Shown: positions 34,788 through 44,651, counted from the stretch's first letter. The stretch: DNA of 64,000 bases from CAZIFG01 sp964539135 (GCA_964539135.1 CAZIFG010000002.1:62001-126000), one strand, 5' to 3'. Notes: generated by a model from the sequence alone, not told the origin. Made by a program: numbers and translations.

Positions 34788-35825
34788 ATGATAAAGGGGC
34801 GTCTCAATCTATGGATAATAGCAAGCATTGCGATCCTAATCGCATATAGAGGCGCCTCTGAAGCCAGCATTCAACAGGTACTGGTGCCTGTGATGAGTTA
34901 TACAGAGTCAACAGGTCCTTTATATGGACTGAATTATGTCCATGGCCTACCCCAACAGAATGCGACCCTTGTATTAACCGCAAAAACAGGCACCCGAAGT
35001 GGCGGCGGGGATATTAATTTTGAGCTTATCAACCTGCCCCTAACACCCACCTGGAACATGGGTTTATATGTCCAAGACAGTACGGTAGGGGAGTTTTATT
35101 TTGGGAAAGGCAATAATACCTCATACGCAAGTAAAGAAGAAATCTTAGTCAATCGAAATCGCATTTATCTGACCCTTTCCCGAAAATTCAAAGACAATTG
35201 GGTTACCCATCTGAATGTTTTATATGATAGGCGCGCTGAAATTAATGTCGGCGAAAGAGGCCCTCGATTTCAAGATCAAAATAGAACGCAGTTTAGGCTG
35301 GGGGTTGGAAAAGAAACCCGAAATCATGCGCTAAACCCCGATGCAGGAACATTTTATGAAGGAGCCATGCGTGTAAACCCTCGAGATTTTAACGATCTAC
35401 ATGAAAAAACAGCCGTATTGTTGGATTTAGACTGGCGCCAATTTAGACGGATACAAAAAGGTGTTTTTGCGTTAAGGGGGGCAACCTTATACAATTTAGA
35501 CAAAGATCCATCTTATTTGAATAGTGGCGTTTTAGGGGGATCTATGATCATGCGCGGTAGTGGTGAAAATCGGTATATTGGCCGAGGCTATCAGGTCTTT
35601 CAAATGGAATATCGCTATCCCTTAACACGAAAAATAGAATGTGCGCCCTATGCAGAATTGGGGGGCGTCATGATTTCAGAGGAGATCATGCCTTCTGTTT
35701 GGCATGGGGCGTATGGATTGGGCGTAAATTACTATTTAGGCGATACGGGTACCAGTATGAGGTTGGAAATTGCGCGAGCAGACGCAGAAGGGCAGTATAT
35801 TATTACCTTCAACCATGCATTTTAG
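34788..35825 (+). CDS. Outer-membrane beta-barrel protein related to surface antigen D15/BamA family
   Basis: A 345-aa protein with an N-terminal hydrophobic signal (LWIIASIAILIAYRGASEA) and alternating polar/nonpolar strands throughout. The C-terminal half has GGSMIMRGSGENRYIGRGYQ, then MEYRYPLTRKIECAPYAELG, and the last strand ends in Phe (IITFNHAF). These are the marks of the Omp85/D15 barrel, where the RG motif sits on the loop inside the barrel. No POTRA domains are present, so it is a bare barrel as found in some patatin-like or accessory systems. The role (assembly, secretion or pore) is unknown. Confidence 0.7.
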   Translation: MIKGRLNLWIIASIAILIAYRGASEASIQQVLVPVMSYTESTGPLYGLNYVHGLPQQNATLVLTAKTGTRSGGGDINFELINLPLTPTWNMGLYVQDSTVGEFYFGKGNNTSYASKEEILVNRNRIYLTLSRKFKDNWVTHLNVLYDRRAEINVGERGPRFQDQNRTQFRLGVGKETRNHALNPDAGTFYEGAMRVNPRDFNDLHEKTAVLLDLDWRQFRRIQKGVFALRGATLYNLDKDPSYLNSGVLGGSMIMRGSGENRYIGRGYQVFQMEYRYPLTRKIECAPYAELGGVMISEEIMPSVWHGAYGLGVNYYLGDTGTSMRLEIARADAEGQYIITFNHAF

Positions 35826-35835
35826 AAAACGGCAC

Positions 35836-36117
35836 TTAAATCTGATTCAAATAATCCAAATTAATACCATTGTAAAGATTCGAAAATCCTTCAGATTCCA
35901 AGAACTGACAGGCCTGTCCAGAACGATTGCCAGATCTGCAATATAAAACCAAGGGGCCTTCCAAGTCCGAAAGTTCATCAAATCGAGAGGGAAACTCATC
36001 TAAAGGGATGTGTAGGGCATTGGGATAGGTCCCCGTGTCTTCAACTTCAGCATAGGTACGAACATCAATAACAGTCGCCCGATCTAAAATGGCTTTTGTA
36101 AGTGTTTGGTCTGTCAT
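35836..36117 (-). CDS. Single-domain rhodanese sulfurtransferase
   Basis: About 93 aa. The rhodanese pattern is complete: TVIDVRTYAEVEDTGTYPNA, HIPLDEF and the active loop VLYCRSGNRSGQA with catalytic Cys. It lacks a signal peptide and membrane segments, so it acts in the cytoplasm. The start could be 36117 (MTDQTL) or 36141; the shorter matches the usual rhodanese N terminus. It converges on the barrel gene and its 5' side borders a copy of the inverted-repeat element. Confidence 0.85.
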   Translation of the reverse strand: MTDQTLTKAILDRATVIDVRTYAEVEDTGTYPNALHIPLDEFPSRFDELSDLEGPLVLYCRSGNRSGQACQFLESEGFSNLYNGINLDYLNQI

Positions 36118-36177
36118 GGCCTGAAGTATAGCCCAGAGCATAGAAAAAAATCAACGGTCCCACGGTAAGTAGATCTT

Positions 36178-36319
36178 GGGGCTGTTGCGAAATGCCTACG
36201 TTTGGATCAGCTGAAAGGCATTCCGAGTCTGAAAGCTCGGAGTTTATGCGTAATAAATGAGGACTTGAGGACGAGGATACCACAGCAGATAGCCAAAATA
36301 GGTGTTTCGCAACAGTTCC
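36178..36319 (+). mobile_element. MITE-like inverted-repeat element, copy C (142 bp)
   Basis: Bounded by GGGGCTGTTGCGAAATGCCT and a matching inverted end, with exact 5-bp direct repeats ATCTT at 36173-36177 and 36320-36324. Interior as in the copies at 44962 and 47374. It lies between the rhodanese gene and the mechanosensitive channel gene, 41 nt before the latter's ATG. Confidence 0.88.
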
Positions 36320-36360
36320 ATCTTGGTAAGAATGCCATTTAGCCGTATAATAAGATCAAG

Positions 36361-37656
36361 ATGATAAAAAATGCTGAGCCTTTTATTACCTATATCCATC
36401 ACATAACGGCGAATCCTATAAAACTGGTGCCCGAACTAACGGTTCTTGTAATAGGGGCCTTACTTTCTTATCTTTTGGTATGGAAATTGCGTGCCAGCTT
36501 TCAAGCGGCATCTACAAGCACAAAAGGTCACTTTAAATCGGCCTTATATGCCCTTTTAGGCAGTCGATTGTCTCCCCTGTTGGGATATGGCCTGATGCTA
36601 CTTTGCATTTTATTAGGGGAGTATATCTTTAAGTTTTTGGATTATAAAATCACAGGGCTCAATCTTGCCTTTCAAATTATCGTGAGCATCATTGTGGGTA
36701 AAGCCATTTCCTTGATTTCAAGAAAACCACGCTTAGGGCTTTTAGTGGGTGTTTCTGTTGCCTTTTTTTCCATCTTAGATCAAATCAATCCTTTAAACGG
36801 GGTCTTTCAATTTTTAGACAGTTTTGGTTTTGTAATGGGAGGCACCCGTTTTTCTATTTTTTCAATCTCCAAAGATCTCTTGAAAATATTTTTTGTCATT
36901 TGGGTGAGCGTCAAAATTTCAGCCAGTATTCAGGAATCCATTAAATCCGCCAAAAAAATTAGAGTGAGTTCTAAAGAGTTGATCATGAAGCTCAGCGACA
37001 TTGCCCTCTATACGATTGCCTTTTTAATTGTATTAAAGATTTTAGGCATTAATATCACCGCCCTGGCTGTAGTGGGTGGGGGGATCAGTGTGGGCATTGG
37101 GTTTGGCTTGCAAAAGATATCGTCTAATTTTATCAGTGGGATGATTTTGGTCTACGAAAAGTCCATTGAAATTGGAGACTTATTAGAGCTAGATGCCACA
37201 ATGATTGGGTGGGTTCGAAAATTAGGCGCGAGGTATACCCTGATTGAAACCTTTGACGGTCGAGAAGTGATGGTTCCCAATGAAGATTTTATGACCAATC
37301 GGGTCACGAGTTGGACCTTTTCAAACAACAGTGCGCGAATTGAAGTGATGGTACCTGTGGCCTATGGGACCAATTTAGACACGGTGATTGAGATTCTCAT
37401 GGCCGCAGCAAAAAGCCATCCTGAGGTTATGGAGGATCCTGCGCCAGGCTGTTATTTACGCGAATTTGGGGATAGTTCTGTAAAATTTCAGCTCTATTTC
37501 TTCATCAAAGACATTCATTATGGGCGCATACAAGCGCAAAGCGACGTGATGATGGCCATTTGGAAGGGATTTGAAAAAAACGGGATTATTATCCCCTTTC
37601 CCCAACAGGACGTTCATCTAAAAGAACTCCCGGCTGTAAAGTCATCTAAAAAATAA
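36361..37656 (+). CDS. MscS-family mechanosensitive channel
   Basis: A 431-aa membrane protein. Several N-terminal helices precede the pore helix and beta domain: LAVVGGGISVGIGFGLQKIS, SGMILVYEKSIEIGDLLEL, VMVPNEDFMTNRVTSW and a C-terminal domain with REFGDSSVKFQLYFF. These are standard MscS features. Such channels release solutes on osmotic down-shock; the extra N-terminal helices place it in the larger YbdG/YnaI-like group. It starts a same-strand run with the CorA, protease and RimK genes (gap of one base to CorA). Confidence 0.92.
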   Translation: MIKNAEPFITYIHHITANPIKLVPELTVLVIGALLSYLLVWKLRASFQAASTSTKGHFKSALYALLGSRLSPLLGYGLMLLCILLGEYIFKFLDYKITGLNLAFQIIVSIIVGKAISLISRKPRLGLLVGVSVAFFSILDQINPLNGVFQFLDSFGFVMGGTRFSIFSISKDLLKIFFVIWVSVKISASIQESIKSAKKIRVSSKELIMKLSDIALYTIAFLIVLKILGINITALAVVGGGISVGIGFGLQKISSNFISGMILVYEKSIEIGDLLELDATMIGWVRKLGARYTLIETFDGREVMVPNEDFMTNRVTSWTFSNNSARIEVMVPVAYGTNLDTVIEILMAAAKSHPEVMEDPAPGCYLREFGDSSVKFQLYFFIKDIHYGRIQAQSDVMMAIWKGFEKNGIIIPFPQQDVHLKELPAVKSSKK

Positions 37657-37657
37657 G

Positions 37658-38524
37658 ATGGAATGGGTAAAACTGAATCTGAATAGGACTGAAGATTTAA
37701 TTTGGCTTCGGGAAAAATCAGAAATAGAGCCCTTGATGGTGAAGGCGCTGATCGACCAACACGCACGGCCCCGGTGTACGCTAACAGATCATGGGGTATT
37801 GTTAATTTTTAGAGGCGTGAACCTCTTTAAAGAAGAGGGGAATCATGAATTAACCTCTATTCGACTCTGGTGCACAGAAAATCGAATCGTATCGGCACAA
37901 AACTACAGTTTAAATTCGGTGAATGTATTATTTAAACTCTATGAGTCTGGGAAGGCGCCCTCAGAGGTGGATGAATTTATCATGGCCCTATTAAATGAGC
38001 TGATCGCGAAGGTTCGAGATAAAGTACATACTTACGATGATTATGTGGATCAATTGGAAATTAAAATGATTGATCCCAAACTGGGATTTTCAGAACGTGA
38101 AATTTCGCAGACACGACTGATCTTGTTAGAGTTAAAACGATATATTCTGCCCATGAAAGATGTGTTGATCGAGATGAGCAGTTTAGAGCTATTTCAGGAT
38201 AAGTCTCATCATATCCATCTGAAAGAGTTAAGTAATGAAATTCAAAAATGTATTGATGGGTTGGAAAGCATGAAAGAGCAGTTGGTGGTCATGCAAGATG
38301 AAAGCAGTAAAATGCTTGCCACAAAAATGAACATGCAGCTATATAACTTATCCAAAGTGTCGATTGTGTTTTTACCCATTGGATTTGTAACGGGTCTTTT
38401 GGGCATGAACCTCAATGGCATTCCGTATAGTGACTCGCCCTACGCATTTTTAGTGGTTTGTGTGGTCCTGATTGCGGTAGGCTTAGCCATTGCCATTAGT
38501 TTTAAAAAAAATTGGTTGAACTAG
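37658..38524 (+). CDS. CorA-family divalent cation transporter
   Basis: The 288-aa protein has a large N-terminal cytoplasmic domain, a long helix bundle (about residues 120-235) and two C-terminal membrane helices joined by the signature loop. GMN appears in TGLLGMNLNGIPYS. CorA and ZntB move Mg2+ or Zn2+. The length and the NLNGIP continuation resemble the ZntB-like branch, so the ion is undecided. It directly follows the MscS gene (one base gap), so the two are co-transcribed. Confidence 0.88.
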   Translation: MEWVKLNLNRTEDLIWLREKSEIEPLMVKALIDQHARPRCTLTDHGVLLIFRGVNLFKEEGNHELTSIRLWCTENRIVSAQNYSLNSVNVLFKLYESGKAPSEVDEFIMALLNELIAKVRDKVHTYDDYVDQLEIKMIDPKLGFSEREISQTRLILLELKRYILPMKDVLIEMSSLELFQDKSHHIHLKELSNEIQKCIDGLESMKEQLVVMQDESSKMLATKMNMQLYNLSKVSIVFLPIGFVTGLLGMNLNGIPYSDSPYAFLVVCVVLIAVGLAIAISFKKNWLN

Positions 38525-38533
38525 GGGCTTAAA

Positions 38534-39016
38534 ATGGCTAAAAAGACAGAAAAACGCTATGAGATGGGCTGGAAAGAATGGGCTGCTTTGCCAGAATTAG
38601 GCGTACCTGCCCTCAAAGTCAAGATAGATACAGGGGCAAGAACCTCGGCCTTACAGGCCAGCAATATTCGATATGTGACCGAAAATGACGTCCCTTATGT
38701 GCTCTTTGAATGCCATCCTATTCGTCGAAGTAAAACAATTGTGGTAACATGCAAGGCACCGCTTTTGGAGCGGCGTCATGTCAAAAATTCAGGGGGCACA
38801 AAAGAAAGACGCCCTGTCATCAAGACCCATATTCAAATTGGAGCTTACAGTGGCGACATTGAAGTCACGCTGACAGATCGTAAAAAAATGAAAATGAGGA
38901 TGCTGGTAGGACGGCAAGCCCTCAAAAATAAATGTATCGTAAATCCAGGAAAGGCTTTTATAACAGGTAAAAAGACAATAGAATGGGTAAAAAAGCAGTA
39001 TGAAGAGGTTGTATGA
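38534..39016 (+). CDS. RimK-associated aspartyl protease family protein (RimB/DUF785-like)
   Basis: A 160-aa retropepsin-like protein with a single aspartic-protease motif, KIDTGARTSALQAS at about residues 30-43, and a second conserved strand with MLVGRQALKNKCIVNPGKAF. Proteins of this family are almost always encoded beside rimK and cleave poly-glutamate tails from ribosomal protein S6; some are annotated as 'ATP-dependent zinc proteases'. It overlaps rimK by four bases, as expected for that partnership. Confidence 0.85.
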   Translation: MAKKTEKRYEMGWKEWAALPELGVPALKVKIDTGARTSALQASNIRYVTENDVPYVLFECHPIRRSKTIVVTCKAPLLERRHVKNSGGTKERRPVIKTHIQIGAYSGDIEVTLTDRKKMKMRMLVGRQALKNKCIVNPGKAFITGKKTIEWVKKQYEEVV

Positions 39017-39888
39017 AAATTGTTCTCCTAGCCAGTAATCCAGAGTTATATTCCAATAAGCGCATTATGGAAGCCGGGCGGGCCCGTGGTCATCACATGA
39101 TGTTTGTGAATATTAAATACTGTTACATGAATGTTACGTATCCTCATCCCCAGTTGTACTATAAAGGCAATTTATTAGACGATGTAGAGGCTGTGATTCC
39201 TCGCATCAAGCCGGCCATGACTTTTTATGGAACGGCGGTTGCGCGTCAGTTCGAAATGATGGAAATTTATACTCTAAATAAGGCCATTGCCATTTCAAGG
39301 TCACGTGATAAATTACGATCCTTGCAGCTCTTATCCAAAAAAGGCGTTCCCATGCCCAATACCGGATTTGCTCATTCGCCCACCGATACAAATGCGCTGA
39401 TTAAAATGGTAGGCGGCGCCCCTCTGATTGTGAAGCTTTTGGAGGGGACCCAAGGCAAAGGCGTTGTTCTGGCAGAAACCAATAAAGCGGCAGAAAGTGT
39501 CATCAATGCCTTTAAAAGCATCAAGGCCAATATTTTAGTCCAAGAGTTTATTAAAGAGGCGGGGGGCGAAGACATTCGCTGTTTTGTAATTGGCGGAAAA
39601 GTGGTGGCTGGCATGAAACGCATCGCCAAAAATGGAGATTTTAGATCCAATATTCATTTAGGCGGAATTCCAGAAGCCGTCAAGTTAACACCAGATGTTA
39701 TTAAGATTGCAGAAAATGCGGCGAAAGCCATGGATTTGGAAGTGGCAGGCGTGGACATTATGATTTCTAAAAAAGGGCCAAAAGTACTGGAAGTGAACAG
39801 TTCTCCTGGATTAGAAGGCATTGAATCTGTCACAGGCCTTAATATTGCAGACATGATGATTGCCCATCTTGAAACCCATATTAAATAA
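39013..39888 (+). CDS. rimK: RimK, ribosomal protein S6 glutamate ligase
   Basis: ATP-grasp ligase that adds glutamate residues to the C terminus of ribosomal protein S6, altering ribosome behaviour. The 291 aa match the family length. The ATP-grasp core is visible: IVKLLEGTQGKGVVLAE, VQEFIKEAGGEDIRCFVIGG, FRSNIHLGG and the metal-binding KVLEVNSSPGLEGIE. Start and the preceding protease stop overlap (ATGA-type). The gene ends the MscS-CorA-protease-RimK run; an AT-rich gap follows. Confidence 0.93.
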   Translation: MKIVLLASNPELYSNKRIMEAGRARGHHMMFVNIKYCYMNVTYPHPQLYYKGNLLDDVEAVIPRIKPAMTFYGTAVARQFEMMEIYTLNKAIAISRSRDKLRSLQLLSKKGVPMPNTGFAHSPTDTNALIKMVGGAPLIVKLLEGTQGKGVVLAETNKAAESVINAFKSIKANILVQEFIKEAGGEDIRCFVIGGKVVAGMKRIAKNGDFRSNIHLGGIPEAVKLTPDVIKIAENAAKAMDLEVAGVDIMISKKGPKVLEVNSSPGLEGIESVTGLNIADMMIAHLETHIK

Positions 39889-39970
39889 ATTGTAAAAAAA
39901 GTTTACAAAAAAATCACAAAAGAATATATTTTATATATTTGGTTAATTATTTAATAAAAAGGTTATAAAG

Positions 39971-40909
39971 ATGAAAAAAATAATATCTAGAACTCTATTA
40001 GAGGAAACAAGAAATCCAGACTTAAAAAAAAGACTCTTAAATAGAAAGAGGCTAAGCGATTTGGGGATGTTCATAAAAGAGGCTTCCCATTCGGAAGCTC
40101 AGGATAATGGGTTTAAAGCCTTAGCAAATCTGGCGTTAAATGAACCCTTGGTTAGAAAGCATATCAATCTAGAGAACATAAAACCGATGCTAATAGAATG
40201 GCTTAAAGATACAGCGCATTTAGAGCGACAAGTCACAGCCGCGGTGACGTGTTTAGCCTTACAAATCATGGGAGACGTTACGACAGAAGTAGCCTACGCT
40301 ATACCGGCTCTCCTACATGCGGTAAAAGAAAGTTCCGATCCACGTGTAAGAGGCAGTGCCTCCTGGGTCCTTTTAGAGCGTGCCGAGCGGTCAAAGTTGG
40401 CAAGAAAGCAGATTGTGGGGGAATTAAAGAACATCATGCCTTCAATAGAAGGCTCAGATCCAAAGATGCAAGAATTATGGATTTGTATCATGGATGTTTT
40501 ATCTACAGAGAGTAGCTATTGTCAAAAAATAGTAGACGCAAGCGCAGTTCCTTTTTTGGTGAAAAGGATTCAGGAGAGTTCTGAGGATAAAGTCGCGATC
40601 AGTGCGGCAAGAGCCATTTGGAATCTATCCAGAAATCCAGACCTTCAAATGGGCTTGATAAAAGCAAAGGGGCATAGCGCCATTTCAGCGTTAATTAATA
40701 GATTAGATTCAAAAGAAGAGGATGCCAGTTTAAAAGCAGGCTTTGTAGCCGATAATATTTTTGATATTTATAGCCAGGACCAAGCGAAATTGAGTCAATT
40801 TTATAGATCATTCGATCAGGACACGTTTGGAATGAACGTTGCGTGGGAGATTCGGAATTTTAGAGACACTTCCCCCCTAACAAAAGGGAAAGAGAAAAGA
40901 GGGAAGTAG
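39971..40909 (+). CDS. Armadillo/HEAT-repeat protein with MKKIIS start
   Basis: A 312-aa all-helical protein made of ARM-like repeats, for example KALANLALNEPLVRKHINLE, then QVTAAVTCLALQIMG and AISAARAIWNLSRNPDLQMG. The last of these is very close to a eukaryotic importin-alpha/armadillo unit. Such repeats bind extended peptides. The first residues MKKIISRTL resemble those of the large repeat proteins at 49704 and 54778. No catalytic domain is seen. The upstream ~80 bp are very AT-rich and no clear ribosome site is seen. A host-directed role is inferred. Confidence 0.7.
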   Translation: MKKIISRTLLEETRNPDLKKRLLNRKRLSDLGMFIKEASHSEAQDNGFKALANLALNEPLVRKHINLENIKPMLIEWLKDTAHLERQVTAAVTCLALQIMGDVTTEVAYAIPALLHAVKESSDPRVRGSASWVLLERAERSKLARKQIVGELKNIMPSIEGSDPKMQELWICIMDVLSTESSYCQKIVDASAVPFLVKRIQESSEDKVAISAARAIWNLSRNPDLQMGLIKAKGHSAISALINRLDSKEEDASLKAGFVADNIFDIYSQDQAKLSQFYRSFDQDTFGMNVAWEIRNFRDTSPLTKGKEKRGK

Positions 40910-40910
40910 T

Positions 40911-42373
40911 TTATCGAATATAAACTTCAAAATTGGAAATTCCCCTAGCTTCATTCTCAGAATTTTCGTTAAGGTTAGAGGACAACCCAATGGTAAGTGT
41001 GCTGCCAACAGAAGGCAATACAAGGTCCACATTTTCAATATAATCTCCTTGCCACCGATTAGAGTAAGGAGACAGTGTGATTTGGTGATACATTCGGGTT
41101 TGTTGATACACAGTACCTGAATTAAGGGTAATAAAAATTTCTTCGGCATCCCAAGATTCTAGCAAATGAAGCTTGAAGGACACTTTAATTTGAGTATGTG
41201 AGGGAATACCCGTGATGGTTCTAGAGGCCGTAGCACCATTTCCAAACCCACTTTTTGTCCATGTTGAAGTTGAAGAATTCCATGCCCCTCTTCCGCCCAG
41301 CATATAAGCAGGGGAGAGTAATGGCGAACCGCTATTGGCGGAATCTTGAATTGGAATTTGTTGAAAGAGGGGAGCTCCAGAGTTATTTGCGCCAGAAGCC
41401 GTCCAATTATCCAGACTACCAGCGCCATTCCCTGTGTCATCGGCAAAATCATCCGAAACAAAGAGCTCCCATTGAGAGACAGTGTTAAGATTAAAATTAT
41501 TGGTGATGACAAGTCCTTGTACGTTCATAGTCTCCACAATATCTAGTTTTTGGGTGGGAGAGTTGGTACCAATGCCTACTTTTCCTGTACTATCAATATA
41601 GAGATCAGATCTCGCGGTACCAATGGGATTGGCATATTGTGTTGTAAGTTTAACAAAGCCACTTTTGGCGGTAACTTGAAGTCCCCCGCCTTTATTAACC
41701 AGATTAAAATAGTCGGAAGAATCCACAAAAAGATTATATCGTTGAGGATCAGAGCCATCTTGTCGCTCAAAGGAAAATTGAGGATTTCCAGCATTATAAA
41801 ATAAGAAAAGAGAACTCTGATAATTTTGAGTGACAAAGGTACTAATCCCAGCTAGAGAAGGGGGCGTAATGTCTGTAAGCATAGAGCCATTGCCATAAAA
41901 GGTGTTAGCACTCACGGTGCCTGCAACGTCCAAGGTTTCAGTTGGGGCGCTTGTACCAATGCCCACTTTGCCATTCCCTTGAAGTCTCATCAGTTCCTGA
42001 GTCCCCCAAAAAAATTAGTGAGAGAAGCTGGCGGAGTTGGTAGGAATCGCATACCAAAGCGTATTGGAATCAATACCAAGGACATAGTCTGCAGACGCAG
42101 CAGCAAGACTATCATACACTAAAAATTTAGTCCCTAGACTTCGCGTCAGAGTGGAAGGCGGGGCAATGCCGGATGTGTTAAAAAAAACATATTAGAATCG
42201 GTATTATTTAAAAAAAGGCCGCACTCAGATTGCCCCCCTAGTTCTAGATAGTTATTGCCCGATTTAAGAAAAGTAGCAGGGGAACAGGCAATAGAGGTGC
42301 AAAAAAAACACAAAAAAGTGAAGACAGTAAATAAGAAAATATAAGATCTGTTATAAAATAAAGAAGAAAACAT
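40911..42373 (-). pseudogene. Broken fifth copy of the 'GIGT' secreted protein family
   Basis: From the ATG at 42373 the frame gives a hydrophobic leader (YIFLFTVFTFLCFFCTSIAC) and ~60 residues. It is then broken at a run of eight A (42180-42187; T on the coding strand) that shifts the frame. The next frame reads SGIAPPSTLTRSLGTKFLVY, DYVLGIDSNTLWYAIP, then hits an in-frame TAA at 42015-42017 where the paralogues have Lys in SHKFY. From 41990 the frame is open again: GDGK-like GNGKVGIGTSAPTETLDVAG, a second VGIGTNSPTQKLDIVE, and the shared C-terminal domain ending ARGISNFEVYIR. Two separate lesions argue for decay, although the A8 tract alone could switch the frame. Confidence 0.85.
42180..42187. 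repeat. Homopolymer A8 at the frameshift of the broken GIGT gene
   Basis: Eight adenines on the plus strand mark the point where the signal-peptide frame and the body frame of the pseudogene separate. A one-base change in this run would rejoin the two frames up to the TAA at 42015. Confidence 0.7.
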
Positions 42374-42450
42374 GATATCTAAAATAATAAACAAAATATT
42401 TGAATATACAAGTATACGTTGAATAATCCCCATGCTAAAATAACCCCATC

Positions 42451-44640
42451 ATGGCATTAAACACAGAACAGCAAGAGGCCGTTGCGCATTTTGGAACGCC
42501 TCTTCTCATTATCGCTGGCGCAGGATCCGGAAAAACAACCGTATTGACGCATAAAATGGTCTATTTAATTGAGGCCCTAGGATTCCCGGCGCCATCTATT
42601 TTAGCGATTACGTTTACCAATAAAGCAGCTAAAGAGATGAACGAACGCGTCCATAACTTGCTCAAAGAAAAGGGCATTCATGAGACGCCGTATATTTCAA
42701 CCTTTCATGCCTTTTGTGGTGATGTTTTGCGTCATTTTTTCAACAAAATTGGCGGCTCTAACGATTTTATTATTTTTGATGCCTACGATCAAAATAAACT
42801 CATGAAGCAAATTCTAAAAGAGTGCAATTTAGACGATAAAAAATATCCGCCGGCAAAGCTCTTGGGCCAAATTGAAGGACTTAAAAATAAACTGATCGGC
42901 TTTAAAACCTACAGTGCTCAAGGCGAATCCGATGAGATTTTAGCCAAAGTTTATACCTTATACCAACAGCGATTATGGCAAAATAAAGCCGTCGATTTTG
43001 GGGATATGCTCTTTTGGGCCAATGTGATTTTTCAACATTGCCCCGACGTGTTGTCCTACTATCAAAATCGCTTTCATTATGTGATGGTGGATGAGTATCA
43101 AGATACCAACCATTCTCAGTATATGTTGATCAAGCAGATGACAGCACAGCATCACAACTTATGCGTCGTGGGCGATTTTGATCAGAATATTTATTCTTGG
43201 AGGGGGGCCAATATTCAGAATATTTTAAGATTTGAAAAAGATTTTAAAGACGCCTCTGTCATTAAATTGGAAGAAAACTATAGGTCCACAGGTAATATTT
43301 TGAAAGTGGCCAATCATATCATTCAATTCAATAAAAACAGACGGGATAAAAATTTATGGACGCGCGAAGCAGAAGGAAAGCCCGTTCTTTGGCTGGAATG
43401 TCAAAATGAATACGAAGAAGGGGCGCATATTTTAGCCGAAATCAAAGCACATGCCAGTGCCGGTATTCCCTATAAAAACCACGTTATTTTGTTTCGACTC
43501 AACGCCCTATCCAGAAGCATTGAAGACAGGCTCACCAAAGAGGGCATTCCTTATCAACTTATTGGAGCCACCCGATTTTTTGATCGTAAAGAAATTAAAG
43601 ATATTTTGGGCTATTTGAGGGTCGTTCATAATCCCCATGATAATTTATCCTTTGCCCGCATTGCCAATGTCCCAACACGGGGCATCAGTCAGGCAACCGT
43701 AGAAACCCTGATGGCAAGAGCCTCAAAAGAAGAAAAATCCATTTACGACTTATGTAAGGAACCCATCCCCGAGCTGGGCACCCGAGCCATTGGCGCGTTA
43801 TCTCAATTTTGGGCCTTAATAGAGGGGCTTAGACAAGAGGCTCAGTCTCAAACGCAAGACATCGTGGCCCACATGATTAAAGCCATCTATCAAAATAGTG
43901 GCTACAGACAGATGTTAGAAGCGGAGGAGTCTTTGCAATCCCAAGACCGAATGGAGAATATTCAAGAGCTCATGTCCTCCGCCCGGGAAGAAGAACTTTC
44001 TTTAGGTGAATTTTTAAACAAAATGACCTTAAGTACAGACATGGACAGTAAAAACACAGACGAAGATACCGTGCTACTGATGAGCATGCACAGCGCCAAG
44101 GGACTCGAGTTTGATTACGTCTATATTATAGGGCTCGAAGAAGGTATTTTACCGCATTACAGAGCTTTTAACAGTCAAGACGAATTGGAAGAAGAGCGGC
44201 GCTTGGCCTACGTAGGCATTACCAGAGGCAAAAAAGAAGTGACATTATCGTCTTGCCGAACCCGGACTTTTTTTGGCGATTTAAAATCTCAAATCGCATC
44301 CCGATTTTACGAAGAATTACCCAAAGAAAACATAGAAGAGCGGCAGTCCCCTTCGCTGAGAACAACATCCACGTGGAAAGGAAGCGGGGCAAGTACGGGG
44401 ATTTCTATTAAGGACATGGGGCGAAGTAGTACACCACCCCCCGCAGCCGAAAGCAGTGCTGAAAAAAGTTTATTTAAGCAGGGTATGCAAGTGACTCATG
44501 CGGCATGGGGCGTGGGAACCATTGTACGCATGGATGGCGTGGGGGAAAATGCCATTTTACACATCGCCTTCCGAGGAAGTGTTAAAAAACTCATCGCCAA
44601 ATACGCCCCTGTTGTACCTGTTAGTGTAGAAACAGTTTAA
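42451..44640 (+). CDS. uvrD: UvrD/PcrA-type superfamily 1 DNA helicase
   Basis: 3'-5' DNA helicase used in nucleotide excision repair, mismatch repair and removal of proteins from DNA. The 729-aa protein has motif I GAGSGKTTVL, FTNKAAKEM (Ia), VMVDEYQDTN (II), VVGDFDQNIYSWRGA (III), KLEENYRSTGNI (IV), MSMHSAKGLEFDYVYIIGLE (V) and EERRLAYVGITRGKKE (VI). The C-terminal part ends in the small domain THAAWGVGTIVRMDG typical of PcrA. No strong ribosome site is seen before the ATG. A 71-aa gene follows after 11 nt. Confidence 0.95.
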   Translation: MALNTEQQEAVAHFGTPLLIIAGAGSGKTTVLTHKMVYLIEALGFPAPSILAITFTNKAAKEMNERVHNLLKEKGIHETPYISTFHAFCGDVLRHFFNKIGGSNDFIIFDAYDQNKLMKQILKECNLDDKKYPPAKLLGQIEGLKNKLIGFKTYSAQGESDEILAKVYTLYQQRLWQNKAVDFGDMLFWANVIFQHCPDVLSYYQNRFHYVMVDEYQDTNHSQYMLIKQMTAQHHNLCVVGDFDQNIYSWRGANIQNILRFEKDFKDASVIKLEENYRSTGNILKVANHIIQFNKNRRDKNLWTREAEGKPVLWLECQNEYEEGAHILAEIKAHASAGIPYKNHVILFRLNALSRSIEDRLTKEGIPYQLIGATRFFDRKEIKDILGYLRVVHNPHDNLSFARIANVPTRGISQATVETLMARASKEEKSIYDLCKEPIPELGTRAIGALSQFWALIEGLRQEAQSQTQDIVAHMIKAIYQNSGYRQMLEAEESLQSQDRMENIQELMSSAREEELSLGEFLNKMTLSTDMDSKNTDEDTVLLMSMHSAKGLEFDYVYIIGLEEGILPHYRAFNSQDELEEERRLAYVGITRGKKEVTLSSCRTRTFFGDLKSQIASRFYEELPKENIEERQSPSLRTTSTWKGSGASTGISIKDMGRSSTPPPAAESSAEKSLFKQGMQVTHAAWGVGTIVRMDGVGENAILHIAFRGSVKKLIAKYAPVVPVSVETV

Positions 44641-44651
44641 GGGAGAAAAAA

